DNA of 13,714 bases from positions 1 to 13,714 of the forward strand of contig JBLHXN010000089.1 in NCBI GenBank assembly GCA_047630355.1. The letters run 5' to 3'. Position 1 is the stretch's first letter, and every line of letters starts with the position of its first letter. This stretch comes from JANQUM01 sp047630355 (lineage in GTDB: Bacteria; Bacteroidota; Bacteroidia; Cytophagales; Spirosomataceae). The notes under the pieces are model-generated. The model made no database searches, was not told the DNA's origin, and saw only the letters and a list, made by a program, of their open reading frames with translations. The position numbers were made by a program, and so were the translations under genes. Shown one piece after another: positions 1 through 7,088 of the stretch.

Positions 1-162
1 CGGTCGAACCAAATCGGGGTTTGCGGTTTCGAGCGTTTCGAGTTCTTTTAGTAAAAAATCAAATTCTTCGTCTGAGATTTCAGAGATTGAATTTTGATAA
101 TATTGAAATGTATAGTGATTTAATTGTGCAGTGAGTTCGTTGATGCGGGCTTGAGCAGACAT
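1..162 (-). CDS. ligA: NAD-dependent DNA ligase LigA, N-terminal 54 residues (cut by window edge)
   Basis: NAD+-dependent DNA ligase seals nicks during replication and repair; only its first 54 codons lie here and the gene continues past base 1. The translation begins MSAQARINELTAQLNHYTFQ and continues with a YYQN segment, an EISDEEFD motif (residues 28-35) and a LETLE..NPDLVRP stretch. This is the typical LigA domain Ia pattern: a helix with a Tyr-Tyr pair that contacts NMN, then SDxEYD-like and HPxLxxPDSPTQ-like segments. The ATG at 162 is the first in frame and matches the usual N-terminus. An AAAGG lies a few bases upstream, and a TAnnTTTG promoter element sits at 191-198 on the same strand. 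The catalytic lysine lies outside the window. Identification rests on the N-terminal domain alone but is a strong pattern match. Confidence 0.88.
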   Translation of the reverse strand, partial: MSAQARINELTAQLNHYTFQYYQNSISEISDEEFDFLLKELETLETANPDLVRP

Positions 163-190
163 ATACCTTTCGTTGAGTTTTCGGAAAGTG

Positions 191-198
191 CAAAGCTA
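191..198 (-). promoter_or_regulatory. Candidate promoter -7 element for ligA
   Basis: On the minus strand this reads TAGCTTTG, a full match to the Bacteroidota -7 consensus TAnnTTTG. It lies about 29 bases before the ligA start codon, in the short gap between the DUF3108 stop and ligA. The expected upstream TTTG (-33) is only weakly represented (TTAT about 20 bases upstream), so the call depends mainly on the -7 box and its placement. Confidence 0.45.
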
Positions 199-230
199 AA
201 CTCAAATTCGGAAAAATGATAAGTTTTAAC

Positions 231-1019
231 TCAACGCCAATCAAAAGGATACCGCTGATTCTTGTAGTTTTTCAGTTCAATGGATGAACTTCCAATTTTA
301 AAATCGACGAAAATTTCAATCGGAACGCGGTTCTTATCGTCTGAAACGTACACCTTAATTGCTTCCGGTCCGTCGAATAAATCATTCGATGGCAGAATAG
401 GATTTATCTCAAATACATTAATTTTTCCAAATTTTGTATCAATCGCTTTCCTGCCCTTAAACCGGATTTTCATGTTGTATATCTTACTAGCAAACAACAT
501 CGGAGCTTCGACAATCTCTCCGTTTCGCATTTTTTCGAACGGTAACGTCCGCAAAAAGTAATAACCCGAAACTACGTCCTGACAATATTTAGGGATATCG
601 AAATATTCTTTCTCTTTGTTTTCAATAATTGTTGCTTTCGAGCGGGGATGATTAAAGTAAATATTTTGCTCGCGTTTGTAATCGCCTTCCCGGGCATTGT
701 ACACAAATTGGTGCGGAACAATGGCGAGCGTATCGACGTAAGAAAGATACGTATTTCTAACTTTGAAAACGTCAGTAAGTCCCGTGGTTCGACCAAAAAC
801 GGAAATGCGGTAACAAGGTCGTTTGTTAATCGAGTAAATCCGATCATTGACATTGACATTTGCCACTCCGATATTCACAAAACCGAATTTCACGCGGTAT
901 TCGTACCTTTCGCCCGCTTGAAAACTGTCGTTCGCAATGTAGCGGTACGAATCGCCCACGAAGGCAAAGTTTGCTGATGCTATTAGCAGAAATACAGTTA
1001 TTTTTTTTAAAAAATTCAT
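231..1019 (-). CDS. DUF3108 domain-containing exported protein
   Basis: A 262-residue protein of the DUF3108 family, whose biochemical role is not established. The N-terminus (MNFLKKITVFLLIASANFAF) is a standard Sec signal peptide: two lysines, a hydrophobic core, then a small-residue cleavage region, with no lipobox cysteine. So it probably acts in the periplasm or at the outer membrane. The mature part starts with FQAGERYEYRVKFGFVNIG, the hallmark opening of DUF3108 (a 'GE.L.Y.v.y..i..G' pattern), followed by alternating beta-strand-like segments, and ends near YPFDWR. It is the second gene of a two-gene operon: its ATG lies 2 bases after the stop of the aminopeptidase gene, so translation is likely coupled. 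Family assignment is from motif recognition; function is unknown. Confidence 0.8.
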   Translation of the reverse strand: MNFLKKITVFLLIASANFAFVGDSYRYIANDSFQAGERYEYRVKFGFVNIGVANVNVNDRIYSINKRPCYRISVFGRTTGLTDVFKVRNTYLSYVDTLAIVPHQFVYNAREGDYKREQNIYFNHPRSKATIIENKEKEYFDIPKYCQDVVSGYYFLRTLPFEKMRNGEIVEAPMLFASKIYNMKIRFKGRKAIDTKFGKINVFEINPILPSNDLFDGPEAIKVYVSDDKNRVPIEIFVDFKIGSSSIELKNYKNQRYPFDWR

Positions 1020-1021
1020 GG

Positions 1022-2071
1022 CTAAAATAGTAATCCGGATTTAGCATAACGTTTTTTCAGATACGCTAAATAGGCGTTAAAGTTGCTACCAAAGTTTTCT
1101 TCAAATTCTTTCTTAAACTCGTTTTGTTTGCTCTGATAATTAATAAAAGCAACAAAGTATGCATTATTTGGCAAACGGGAACGCCAATAACTCTCGTCAT
1201 GAGCGGTTCCTTTATTTAAAGTATCAGATGAAAGCATAATATCCAAAATCAAAGAGTTTTTTAACGAATCCTTAACGGAAACATTTTGCTGCCGAAAGTG
1301 ATCATCGGCGTAAAGTTCTTGCAGCTTTTCGCTTCCCCGCAGCATGTGTTTAGTATAAGACTCATTGTATTTCAATTCCGAAAAGTAACTTTTGAGTTCT
1401 GCACTTTCACTCCCGTATTTGGTTGTTAGAAATCGTATTGCACCGTAATCACCTACAAAATCAGCAAGGTTTTCGTTGAATGCTACGTTATTTTTTATGT
1501 AGAGCGTTCCGTGTGTTAACTCGTGGATTATCAACGCCGATAATTGCCCGACATCACGGTTGAGCATTTCGCTCAGAATCGGGTCGTTCAAATACCCCAA
1601 CGTACTCCACGCCGCTACCTTACCTAACCGCACATCGTAACCATCCTCTTTCAATTTTTGTAATTCTTTAATCGCTATTTCCTTTTTAAAATGCCCTTTA
1701 TAAGTGAACGTTCCCACAATCGGAAATTTCCATTCGTAAGGTTTCAATTCGTAGGGTTTGGACGCCAGCATCATCCAAATCAACGGTTCGCCTTTTTGGT
1801 CGTACATCTTTTTATAACTGCCCGAAGGTGCCAGCCCGAGGCTGTCAACGGTAAATTGTTTGATTTCCTGAATCAACCGAATCTTAGCTTTTAACGAATC
1901 AGGATAATTATAATCGTTCAGGAATTTCGTAATTGATTCGGCGTTCGTCAAAACTTTCACCTGCCCAACGCCCTGCCTGATTCCGTACGAAATTGTGCGG
2001 CAATTTGACACCGAAAAGACGATAACAATCGCCATGATAGATAAAAACAAATACTTAAATCCCCGTTTCAC
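1022..2071 (-). CDS. Predicted lipoprotein zinc aminopeptidase (PF10023 / COG4324-like)
   Basis: A 349-residue putative aminopeptidase. Counting from the GTG at 2071, residues 1-24 form a lipoprotein signal (KRGFKYLF, then a hydrophobic run, then VSNC with Cys24 as the predicted lipidated residue), so the enzyme should be membrane-anchored outside the cytoplasm. A gluzincin zinc site is visible: HELTH at 183-187 and a downstream NENLADF with Glu200 as likely third ligand. The flanking segments AAWSTLGYLNDPILSEM and PYEWKFPIVGTFTYKGHF are characteristic of the PF10023 'putative aminopeptidase' family. Substrate is unknown. There is no ATG at the N-terminus: TTG (2072-2074) and GTG (2069-2071) are adjacent. 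I chose GTG as the commoner alternative start; the first internal ATG would remove the basic n-region of the signal. A purine-rich AAAAAGAAGA lies just upstream. It is first in an operon with the DUF3108 gene. Confidence 0.82.
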   Translation of the reverse strand: MKRGFKYLFLSIMAIVIVFSVSNCRTISYGIRQGVGQVKVLTNAESITKFLNDYNYPDSLKAKIRLIQEIKQFTVDSLGLAPSGSYKKMYDQKGEPLIWMMLASKPYELKPYEWKFPIVGTFTYKGHFKKEIAIKELQKLKEDGYDVRLGKVAAWSTLGYLNDPILSEMLNRDVGQLSALIIHELTHGTLYIKNNVAFNENLADFVGDYGAIRFLTTKYGSESAELKSYFSELKYNESYTKHMLRGSEKLQELYADDHFRQQNVSVKDSLKNSLILDIMLSSDTLNKGTAHDESYWRSRLPNNAYFVAFINYQSKQNEFKKEFEENFGSNFNAYLAYLKKRYAKSGLLF

Positions 2072-2127
2072 CAATCTTCTTTTTAATTAAGTTTGTAAAT
2101 ATTCAACCAATTATAACCTCCAAAAAA

Positions 2128-3046
2128 ATGTCTGATTCACGGCGTAAATTTCTACAAAATTTATCAGTAATACCCGCTTTAACGTTGCTTAAAAGCGATG
2201 CGGTTGCCGCTAAAACCGACGCATTGCCAAAATTCCCGATTTCGTCCAATACTTACAACTAGTTTACATTTTACCGCCGGGAAAATAAAACCTGGGGCGA
2301 TAATTAGAACACCCACATGGAAACATACGCAAAAACGGGGTTAACAGCTTTTGAACCCAGTTTCAATTCGCCCGAAGAAGTGCTGACAGCTCATAAAGCT
2401 GCACGGAATAATGGTATTTCAATACCTTCAGCGTACGTAAATAGTCTGTTGCACGACAAAGACAAAGCCCAAAAATCTGTGGATGAAGCTTTGGAAATTG
2501 CCGCTAATTTCAAGAAAAGTGGCACGAGGATATTAGTAACAAATCCCACACCAATTAAATGGGGCAGAACCAAAACAAAATCTGACGAAGAGTTAAAACT
2601 CAACTTCACTACCTTGAAATGATGAGAAAAGAACTCCGAAAAATGGACGTTACTCTTGCCTATCGTACGCATGATACAGAAATGATGGGTGGAGCAAAAG
2701 AGTTTCACCATATATTGCAAAACACTTCGCCCGAAAATGTTTCCTTTTGCTTTGACGTGCATTGGGTTTACCGTGGTTCGCAAAATTCACAAATTGCGGT
2801 ATTTGATATTCTAAAAATGTACGGCGACCGAATCGTGGAACTGCACCTTTCGCCAATCAAAAAACGGTATCTGGAAAGAAACCTTCGGTGCGGGAGATAT
2901 TAATTACCAACGTTTTGCCAACGAAATAAAAAGTAAAGCCAAATCTCGTGATTGAACAATGCATGGAAGATAAAACACCGAATACTACTAACGCGGTATC
3001 AGCTCACGTTCAGGATTTGGAAATGGTAAAAGAGTACTTTAGTTGA
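2128..3046 (+). pseudogene. Decayed Tat-exported sugar phosphate isomerase/epimerase-like TIM-barrel gene
   Basis: Four reading-frame pieces join into one protein of about 305 residues resembling the sugar phosphate isomerase/epimerase (AP endonuclease 2-type TIM barrel) family. It starts MSDSRRKFLQNLSVIPALTL, a twin-arginine signal. Lesions seen: TAG at 2260-2262 and TAG at 2305-2307, both where a Trp would fit the flanking sequence (TYN-W-FTFY and WGDN-W-NT); a -1 shift at about 2596-2601; an extra T in the run 2848-2850; and a further shift at about 2938-2942. Reading through restores QLHYLEMMRKEL, then LRQSKNGIWKETFGAGDIN, then NLVIEQCMEDKTPNTTNAV, ending at TGA 3044-3046. Family signatures in the pieces include LAYRTHDTE, FCFDVHWVYRG and VIEQ. 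Five independent lesions make a simple sequencing error unlikely. The nearby phosphohexomutase is intact, so decay is limited to this gene. Confidence 0.85.
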
Positions 3047-3089
3047 GTTATAAACAACGCTTTTTTTTTTAGCACTGGAATAATTCTTG

Positions 3090-3097
3090 CATCTTTG
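3090..3097 (+). promoter_or_regulatory. Weak candidate promoter for the phosphohexomutase gene
   Basis: CATCTTTG differs by one base from the TAnnTTTG -7 consensus and is preceded, about 20 bases upstream, by the end of a ten-T run (3061-3070) that could stand in for a -33 TTTG. It lies 41 bases before the start codon. The match is imperfect, so this is tentative. Confidence 0.28.
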
Positions 3098-3138
3098 AAG
3101 GTATAAATAATAAACTGATTAAAACTATTACATACGCT

Positions 3139-4899
3139 ATGTTAGAAAATCTCAACCTCGACAAAACCGCCGAAAAAAATATTAAGAAATGGCTGAAAGG
3201 CAAATACGACGACGAAACTAAAGCCACCATTAATAAATGGATTGAAGAAGAAAACGTAACGCAATTAACGGACGCGTTTTACAAAAATCTCGAATTCGGA
3301 ACGGGCGGAATGCGGGGCGAAATTGGCGTTGGGTCTAACCGGATGAACAAATATACCGTTGGAACGGCAACGCAAGGTCTGGCGAATTACGTCAAAAAAG
3401 TGGTCACCGACGAACCGATAAAAGCCGCTATTGCGTACGATAGCCGCAACTTCTCTCCTGAATTTGCCCAAATAGCCGCTGATATTTTCTCCGCAAACGG
3501 CATTACGGCTTACGTTTACGAAGAACTTCGCCCCACGCCGCAATTATCATTTACGGTGCGTGAATTGGCTTGCCACATTGGTTTGGTAATTACGGCTTCG
3601 CACAATCCACGGGAATACAACGGTTACAAAGTTTATTGGAACGACGGCTCGCAGGTAGTTGCACCGCACGATAAAAACATCGTCCAGGAAGTAAACGACA
3701 TCACGAACGTTAGTCAGATAAAGTTCAAAGGCGTAAAAAAACGTTTGAAAACAATTGGCGAACGCCTCGATAAAAAATATTTAAAAGCAGTCAAAAGCGT
3801 TGCGGTTGCTCCCCGAACAATCAAAAAGCAAAGCGATTTAAAGATTGTTTTTTCGTCTATTCACGGAACCGGAATCACGATGGTGCCCGCCGCTTTGAAG
3901 CAATTGGGTTTTGAGAATGTACACACCGTAGAAGCTCAGGATAAGCCGGACGGCAACTTCCCGACCGTAGTTTATCCAAACCCGGAAGAAAAAGAGGCGA
4001 TGTCAATGGCATTGGCAAAAGCAAAAGAAATTGACGCCGATCTTGTGATGGCAACCGACCCTGACGCTGACCGCGTTGGAATGGCGGTGAAAGATCCATC
4101 CGGTGAATGGCAATTATTGAACGGCAATCAGGCGGCAAGTTTGATGATTTACTATTTATTGAAAGCCTGGAAGAAAGCGAAGAAATTAACGGGGAGTGAA
4201 TTTGTGGCGAAGACAATTGTAACCACTGATTTGATTGACGCGATGGCGGCAAAAGCAAACGTAGATTGCTACAATACGCTGACCGGATTTAAATACATTG
4301 CTCAGGTTATCAGGGAGTTAGAAGGCAAAAAAACGTTTATTGCCGGCGGAGAAGAAAGCTACGGTTATTTGATCGGTGACAAAGTACGGGATAAAGATGC
4401 CGTGGCAAGTTGTGCTATGATAGCTGAACTGACAGCGTACGCGAAACACAACGGAAACAGCCTGTTTGATTTCCTTGCTGATATGTATAAAGAGTTCGGA
4501 TTCTATTACGAAGGCTTGGTTTCGGTAACTAAAAAGGGAAAATCAGGAGCGGAAGAAATTCAGCAAATGATGGTTAATTTCCGCAAAAACCCACCGACTT
4601 CGTTGGGCGGTTCTCCCGTAATCAGAATTGACGATTATAAAGAGTTAACCAGAACGGACAAAGACGGCAATAAAACCGAAATTGAAAGTGGAAAACTCGG
4701 CATTGAGTCCTCTAACGTAATTCAGTTTTTCACCGAAGACGGCACGAAGTTTACTTGTCGCCCATCGGGAACAGAACCCAAAATCAAGTTTTACGTTGGC
4801 GTAAAAGATGAATTGAAAGACAAAGCTGATTACGACAAAGTGATGACAAAACTCAAAGCAAAAGTAGAATCTATCGTGGATGAATTAGATGTAAAGTAA
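3139..4899 (+). CDS. Phospho-sugar mutase (phosphoglucomutase/phosphomannomutase, alpha-D-phosphohexomutase family)
   Basis: A complete 586-residue cytoplasmic enzyme that interconverts hexose 1- and 6-phosphates, linking glycolytic sugars to nucleotide-sugar and glycan synthesis. All four active-site motifs of the family are present in order: TASHNPREYNG with catalytic phosphoserine Ser154; the Mg2+ loop DPDADR at 307-312; the sugar-specificity loop GEESYG at 404-409; and the phosphate-binding loop RPSGTEPK at 541-548. An early GTGGMRG segment near residue 55 is also typical. The length and the GEESYG loop fit the PgcA-like group (about 570-590 residues) rather than the shorter 450-residue bacterial PMM/PGM. 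Whether glucose or mannose phosphate is preferred cannot be read from the sequence. The ATG at 3139 is the first in frame after the promoter candidate. The upstream neighbour is a dead sugar isomerase-like gene, but nothing shows a functional link. Confidence 0.93.
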   Translation: MLENLNLDKTAEKNIKKWLKGKYDDETKATINKWIEEENVTQLTDAFYKNLEFGTGGMRGEIGVGSNRMNKYTVGTATQGLANYVKKVVTDEPIKAAIAYDSRNFSPEFAQIAADIFSANGITAYVYEELRPTPQLSFTVRELACHIGLVITASHNPREYNGYKVYWNDGSQVVAPHDKNIVQEVNDITNVSQIKFKGVKKRLKTIGERLDKKYLKAVKSVAVAPRTIKKQSDLKIVFSSIHGTGITMVPAALKQLGFENVHTVEAQDKPDGNFPTVVYPNPEEKEAMSMALAKAKEIDADLVMATDPDADRVGMAVKDPSGEWQLLNGNQAASLMIYYLLKAWKKAKKLTGSEFVAKTIVTTDLIDAMAAKANVDCYNTLTGFKYIAQVIRELEGKKTFIAGGEESYGYLIGDKVRDKDAVASCAMIAELTAYAKHNGNSLFDFLADMYKEFGFYYEGLVSVTKKGKSGAEEIQQMMVNFRKNPPTSLGGSPVIRIDDYKELTRTDKDGNKTEIESGKLGIESSNVIQFFTEDGTKFTCRPSGTEPKIKFYVGVKDELKDKADYDKVMTKLKAKVESIVDELDVK

Positions 4900-4958
4900 C
4901 ATTTAAACTCATAACCTATTCGTTATCAATAACTTGAAAAATAGCTAAAACTCCGATT

Positions 4959-4978
4959 CCAACCAAATTAACGGTTGG
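4959..4978. repeat. Short inverted repeat downstream of the phosphohexomutase gene
   Basis: CCAACC (4959-4964) and GGTTGG (4973-4978) form a 6-bp stem with an 8-base AT-rich loop, 60 bases after the mutase stop and 48 bases before the next start. No T-run follows, so it is not a standard intrinsic terminator; it could be an operator or mRNA hairpin, or chance. Confidence 0.3.
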
Positions 4979-5025
4979 TGGGCCTTATAGTTGTTCAATC
5001 AAGTCTTAATACTACAAAGACAGTT

Positions 5026-5520
5026 ATGAAAAATTTTGTAATTTTATCAGTTTTGGTAAGTCTGTTCTTTTCCTGCGAATCGCAGAACATAGACGGAGAA
5101 ATCGGCGGCGTAGCGATGATTCAGGCGGAAGAAATTGCCAATTTCACTTGCATTAATAAACAAGCAGATAACGCAATTCCTGTTTCGGAAGCGAAGGATA
5201 AGATTGCGGGGGAATGGCAATTGAAGGCAATGCTCACCATGATTCAGGTTAACGAGGTTCCGAACGTCGTCTTGAAAGTCAATAAAGACCTTTCGGTCAC
5301 TGTCTTGCAGGCAGGTAAAAAGATTCACGATGATAAATTAATAATTACGGAAGAATCCGGCGACAATTATAGATTGCTCAAAATTGAAAGCAGTCGTCAG
5401 GAGTTTAGCAACGGAGATTTCAACTTCCTTTACGGAAACCTGCGGGTTTGTGATAATGAATTATTTATCGATAATGGAATTGCTTTTGATGCTCCCGGTT
5501 ATTATTTCAGGAAAAAGTAA
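5026..5520 (+). CDS. Small uncharacterised lipoprotein, possibly lipocalin-like
   Basis: I do not recognise the family with confidence. The 164-residue product begins MKNFVILSVLVSLFFSCESQ: a short basic start, a hydrophobic run and a lipobox-like FFSC, making Cys17 the predicted lipidated residue. The mature part has IAGEWQLKAM near residue 57, then alternating strand-like stretches (VVLKVNKDLSVTVL, KLIITEESGDNYRLLKI, NELFIDNG) ending in PGYYFRKK. A 'GxW' opening followed by about eight predicted strands is compatible with a lipocalin-like small beta-barrel, but this is inference from pattern only. I start at the ATG at 5026 because the upstream in-frame TTG at 4975 would put 17 polar residues before the signal. 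The gene is followed by a clear terminator and so appears monocistronic. Confidence 0.72.
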   Translation: MKNFVILSVLVSLFFSCESQNIDGEIGGVAMIQAEEIANFTCINKQADNAIPVSEAKDKIAGEWQLKAMLTMIQVNEVPNVVLKVNKDLSVTVLQAGKKIHDDKLIITEESGDNYRLLKIESSRQEFSNGDFNFLYGNLRVCDNELFIDNGIAFDAPGYYFRKK

Positions 5521-5539
5521 ACCTATTTTTTATATTTCT

Positions 5540-5570
5540 AAAAGAGTGCTTAGAAGGCACTCTTTTTTTT
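5540..5570 (+). terminator. Intrinsic terminator after the small lipoprotein gene
   Basis: AAAAGAGTGC (5540-5549) pairs perfectly with GCACTCTTTT (5557-5566) around a 7-base loop, and the T-run extends to 5570. It begins 20 bases after the stop codon of the upstream gene. The A-tract/T-tract symmetry means it could also act on minus-strand transcripts, but no minus-strand gene ends here. Confidence 0.88.
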
Positions 5571-5610
5571 GTGCCATCGTTTCAGATGAACAGAAAATCT
5601 AAAATCCACT

Positions 5611-7014
5611 ATGAAATATATATTATTGGTACTTATCAGCACAATGATGACGAGCTGTGCATCCGCTCAGAAGAAAAAAATAGCAAATCCCGAAGCTCCC
5701 AAAGAAAGCTATTTAAACCTAAACGAAACCCCCACGCGTCTCATTTCAACGCTGAATGTGCCCGTCTCTATTACGTTAGACGATATCGAAAAACAGTTGA
5801 ACGAAGGGCTGAAAGGCTTAATTTACGAAGACAACGATTATGGCAATAACAATAATGACTTGCTGAAATTGAAAGTCTGGAAAAACGGTAAAATCATTTT
5901 TACCTCCGCAAAGAATGACATTTTTGAATATACCGTTCCGCTAAAAATTTGGGCAAATAAGCAAATCAGTATCTTCGGAATCAAACAAGACAAATCAACC
6001 ACGTTTGAAATGAACCTACGGTTTGTATCGAGATTCAGCATTGTTCCGGATTGGAGCATTCAGACTATTACAACGCCCAACGGATTCAGCTACGTAAGCG
6101 AGCCGCAACTGGTTTTCAGTTCCATCAGTATTCCGATTACGCCCATTATCAGCAGTATTATTTCGAGTAATCACAGTTTTTTGGCGAAGCAAATTGACGA
6201 ATCGGTTAAGAATGAAATTTCAATTCGTCCGTTTGTGGTGGATGCGTGGAATTCCGTTCGAACGCCGTACGCGATTTCTGAAGAATTCCGTACCTGGATG
6301 CAAATTACACCGCTCAATATCCTGATTGCTCCACTCCGGACGGAAGGACGGGTTATAAAAACCAACATTGGGTTCACGGCTTACACCGAAACTATTACCG
6401 GAGAAAAACCCGAAACCAGCCCCGCTACTGACGAGATTCCGCCGTTGCGTTTTGTAAAAAGCGTTCCCGAAAGCTTTCAGGTTGCCCTGCGAAGCAATAT
6501 TCCGTATAAAGAAGCTACCGCAGTTGCCAAGAAAATGTTCGTAAATGAAACCTATAAGTTCAGAAATGATAAATACCAAATTACGGTAACGGATGTTGAA
6601 ATGTACGGGCATCAAGGTAAGATGATTATAAAACTCGATACAAAAGGTGATTTGAACGGAAGTATTTACCTAAATGGCGTACCTTATTACAACCCGGCAA
6701 AAAACGCCATTGAACTCACGAATACCGAGCTTGACATAAAAACCAGAAATGTCCTTATCAAAATGGCGTCATGGATTATGGGCGGAACGTTGGAAAAGAA
6801 AATTCAGGACGAATTTGTGATTGATCTTGATGAAATCATCACGGATACTAAGTCCAATATTGAGACATCGTTTAACAACGAATGGATGCAGGGTGTGAAG
6901 TCGAGTTGTAAAATCACGACTATTCAACCCGAAAAAATAACCCTCACCGCAGACGGAATCAGCACCGTTGTGAAAGCAACCGGAACGCTAAAACTAGACG
7001 TGAAAGGAATGTAA
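5611..7014 (+). CDS. DUF4403 family lipoprotein
   Basis: A 467-residue protein that matches the DUF4403 family as found in Bacteroidota; its function is not established. It opens with MKYILLVLISTMMTSCASAQ, a lipoprotein signal with predicted lipidated Cys16. A LNVPVSITLDDIEKQLNE segment follows near residue 48, which is the typical first conserved block of this family, then LYIN-like blocks including TEGRVIKTNIGFTAY and IPYKEATAVAKKMF in the middle. The repeated amphipathic strand/helix pattern suggests a two-lobed beta-rich fold; I suspect a lipid-binding TULIP-like architecture, but this is inference that a structure prediction would have to settle. It sits alone between the upstream terminator and the Gre-like gene, 74 bases away, in the same direction. 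Confidence 0.8.
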   Translation: MKYILLVLISTMMTSCASAQKKKIANPEAPKESYLNLNETPTRLISTLNVPVSITLDDIEKQLNEGLKGLIYEDNDYGNNNNDLLKLKVWKNGKIIFTSAKNDIFEYTVPLKIWANKQISIFGIKQDKSTTFEMNLRFVSRFSIVPDWSIQTITTPNGFSYVSEPQLVFSSISIPITPIISSIISSNHSFLAKQIDESVKNEISIRPFVVDAWNSVRTPYAISEEFRTWMQITPLNILIAPLRTEGRVIKTNIGFTAYTETITGEKPETSPATDEIPPLRFVKSVPESFQVALRSNIPYKEATAVAKKMFVNETYKFRNDKYQITVTDVEMYGHQGKMIIKLDTKGDLNGSIYLNGVPYYNPAKNAIELTNTELDIKTRNVLIKMASWIMGGTLEKKIQDEFVIDLDEIITDTKSNIETSFNNEWMQGVKSSCKITTIQPEKITLTADGISTVVKATGTLKLDVKGM

Positions 7015-7088
7015 ATCGGCAGGCCAACAGGTCGAATTCTCGAATTGAGAACTGAAAACCAAGAACTCAGAACAATAAACCCACAAAA

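Noticed and set aside
2317..2903. Two separate short proteins in 2317-2622 and 2619-2903
   Set aside because: They overlap by 4 bases and together with flanking fragments form one broken TIM-barrel protein; treating them as independent genes would hide the pseudogene.
3061..3070. Ten-T run after the decayed isomerase gene as a terminator
   Set aside because: No stem-loop precedes it (the upstream bases GAGTTATAAACAACGC do not fold into a hairpin); it may instead contribute to the next promoter.
3875..4258. 127-codon minus-strand open frame inside the phosphohexomutase gene
   Set aside because: It is antisense to conserved active-site coding sequence including DPDADR, is Leu/Pro/Ser-rich low-complexity in translation, and has no start context; a chance shadow.
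6220..6615. 131-codon minus-strand open frame inside the DUF4403 gene
   Set aside because: It lies wholly antisense to a longer, signal-peptide-bearing family member and shows no family features.
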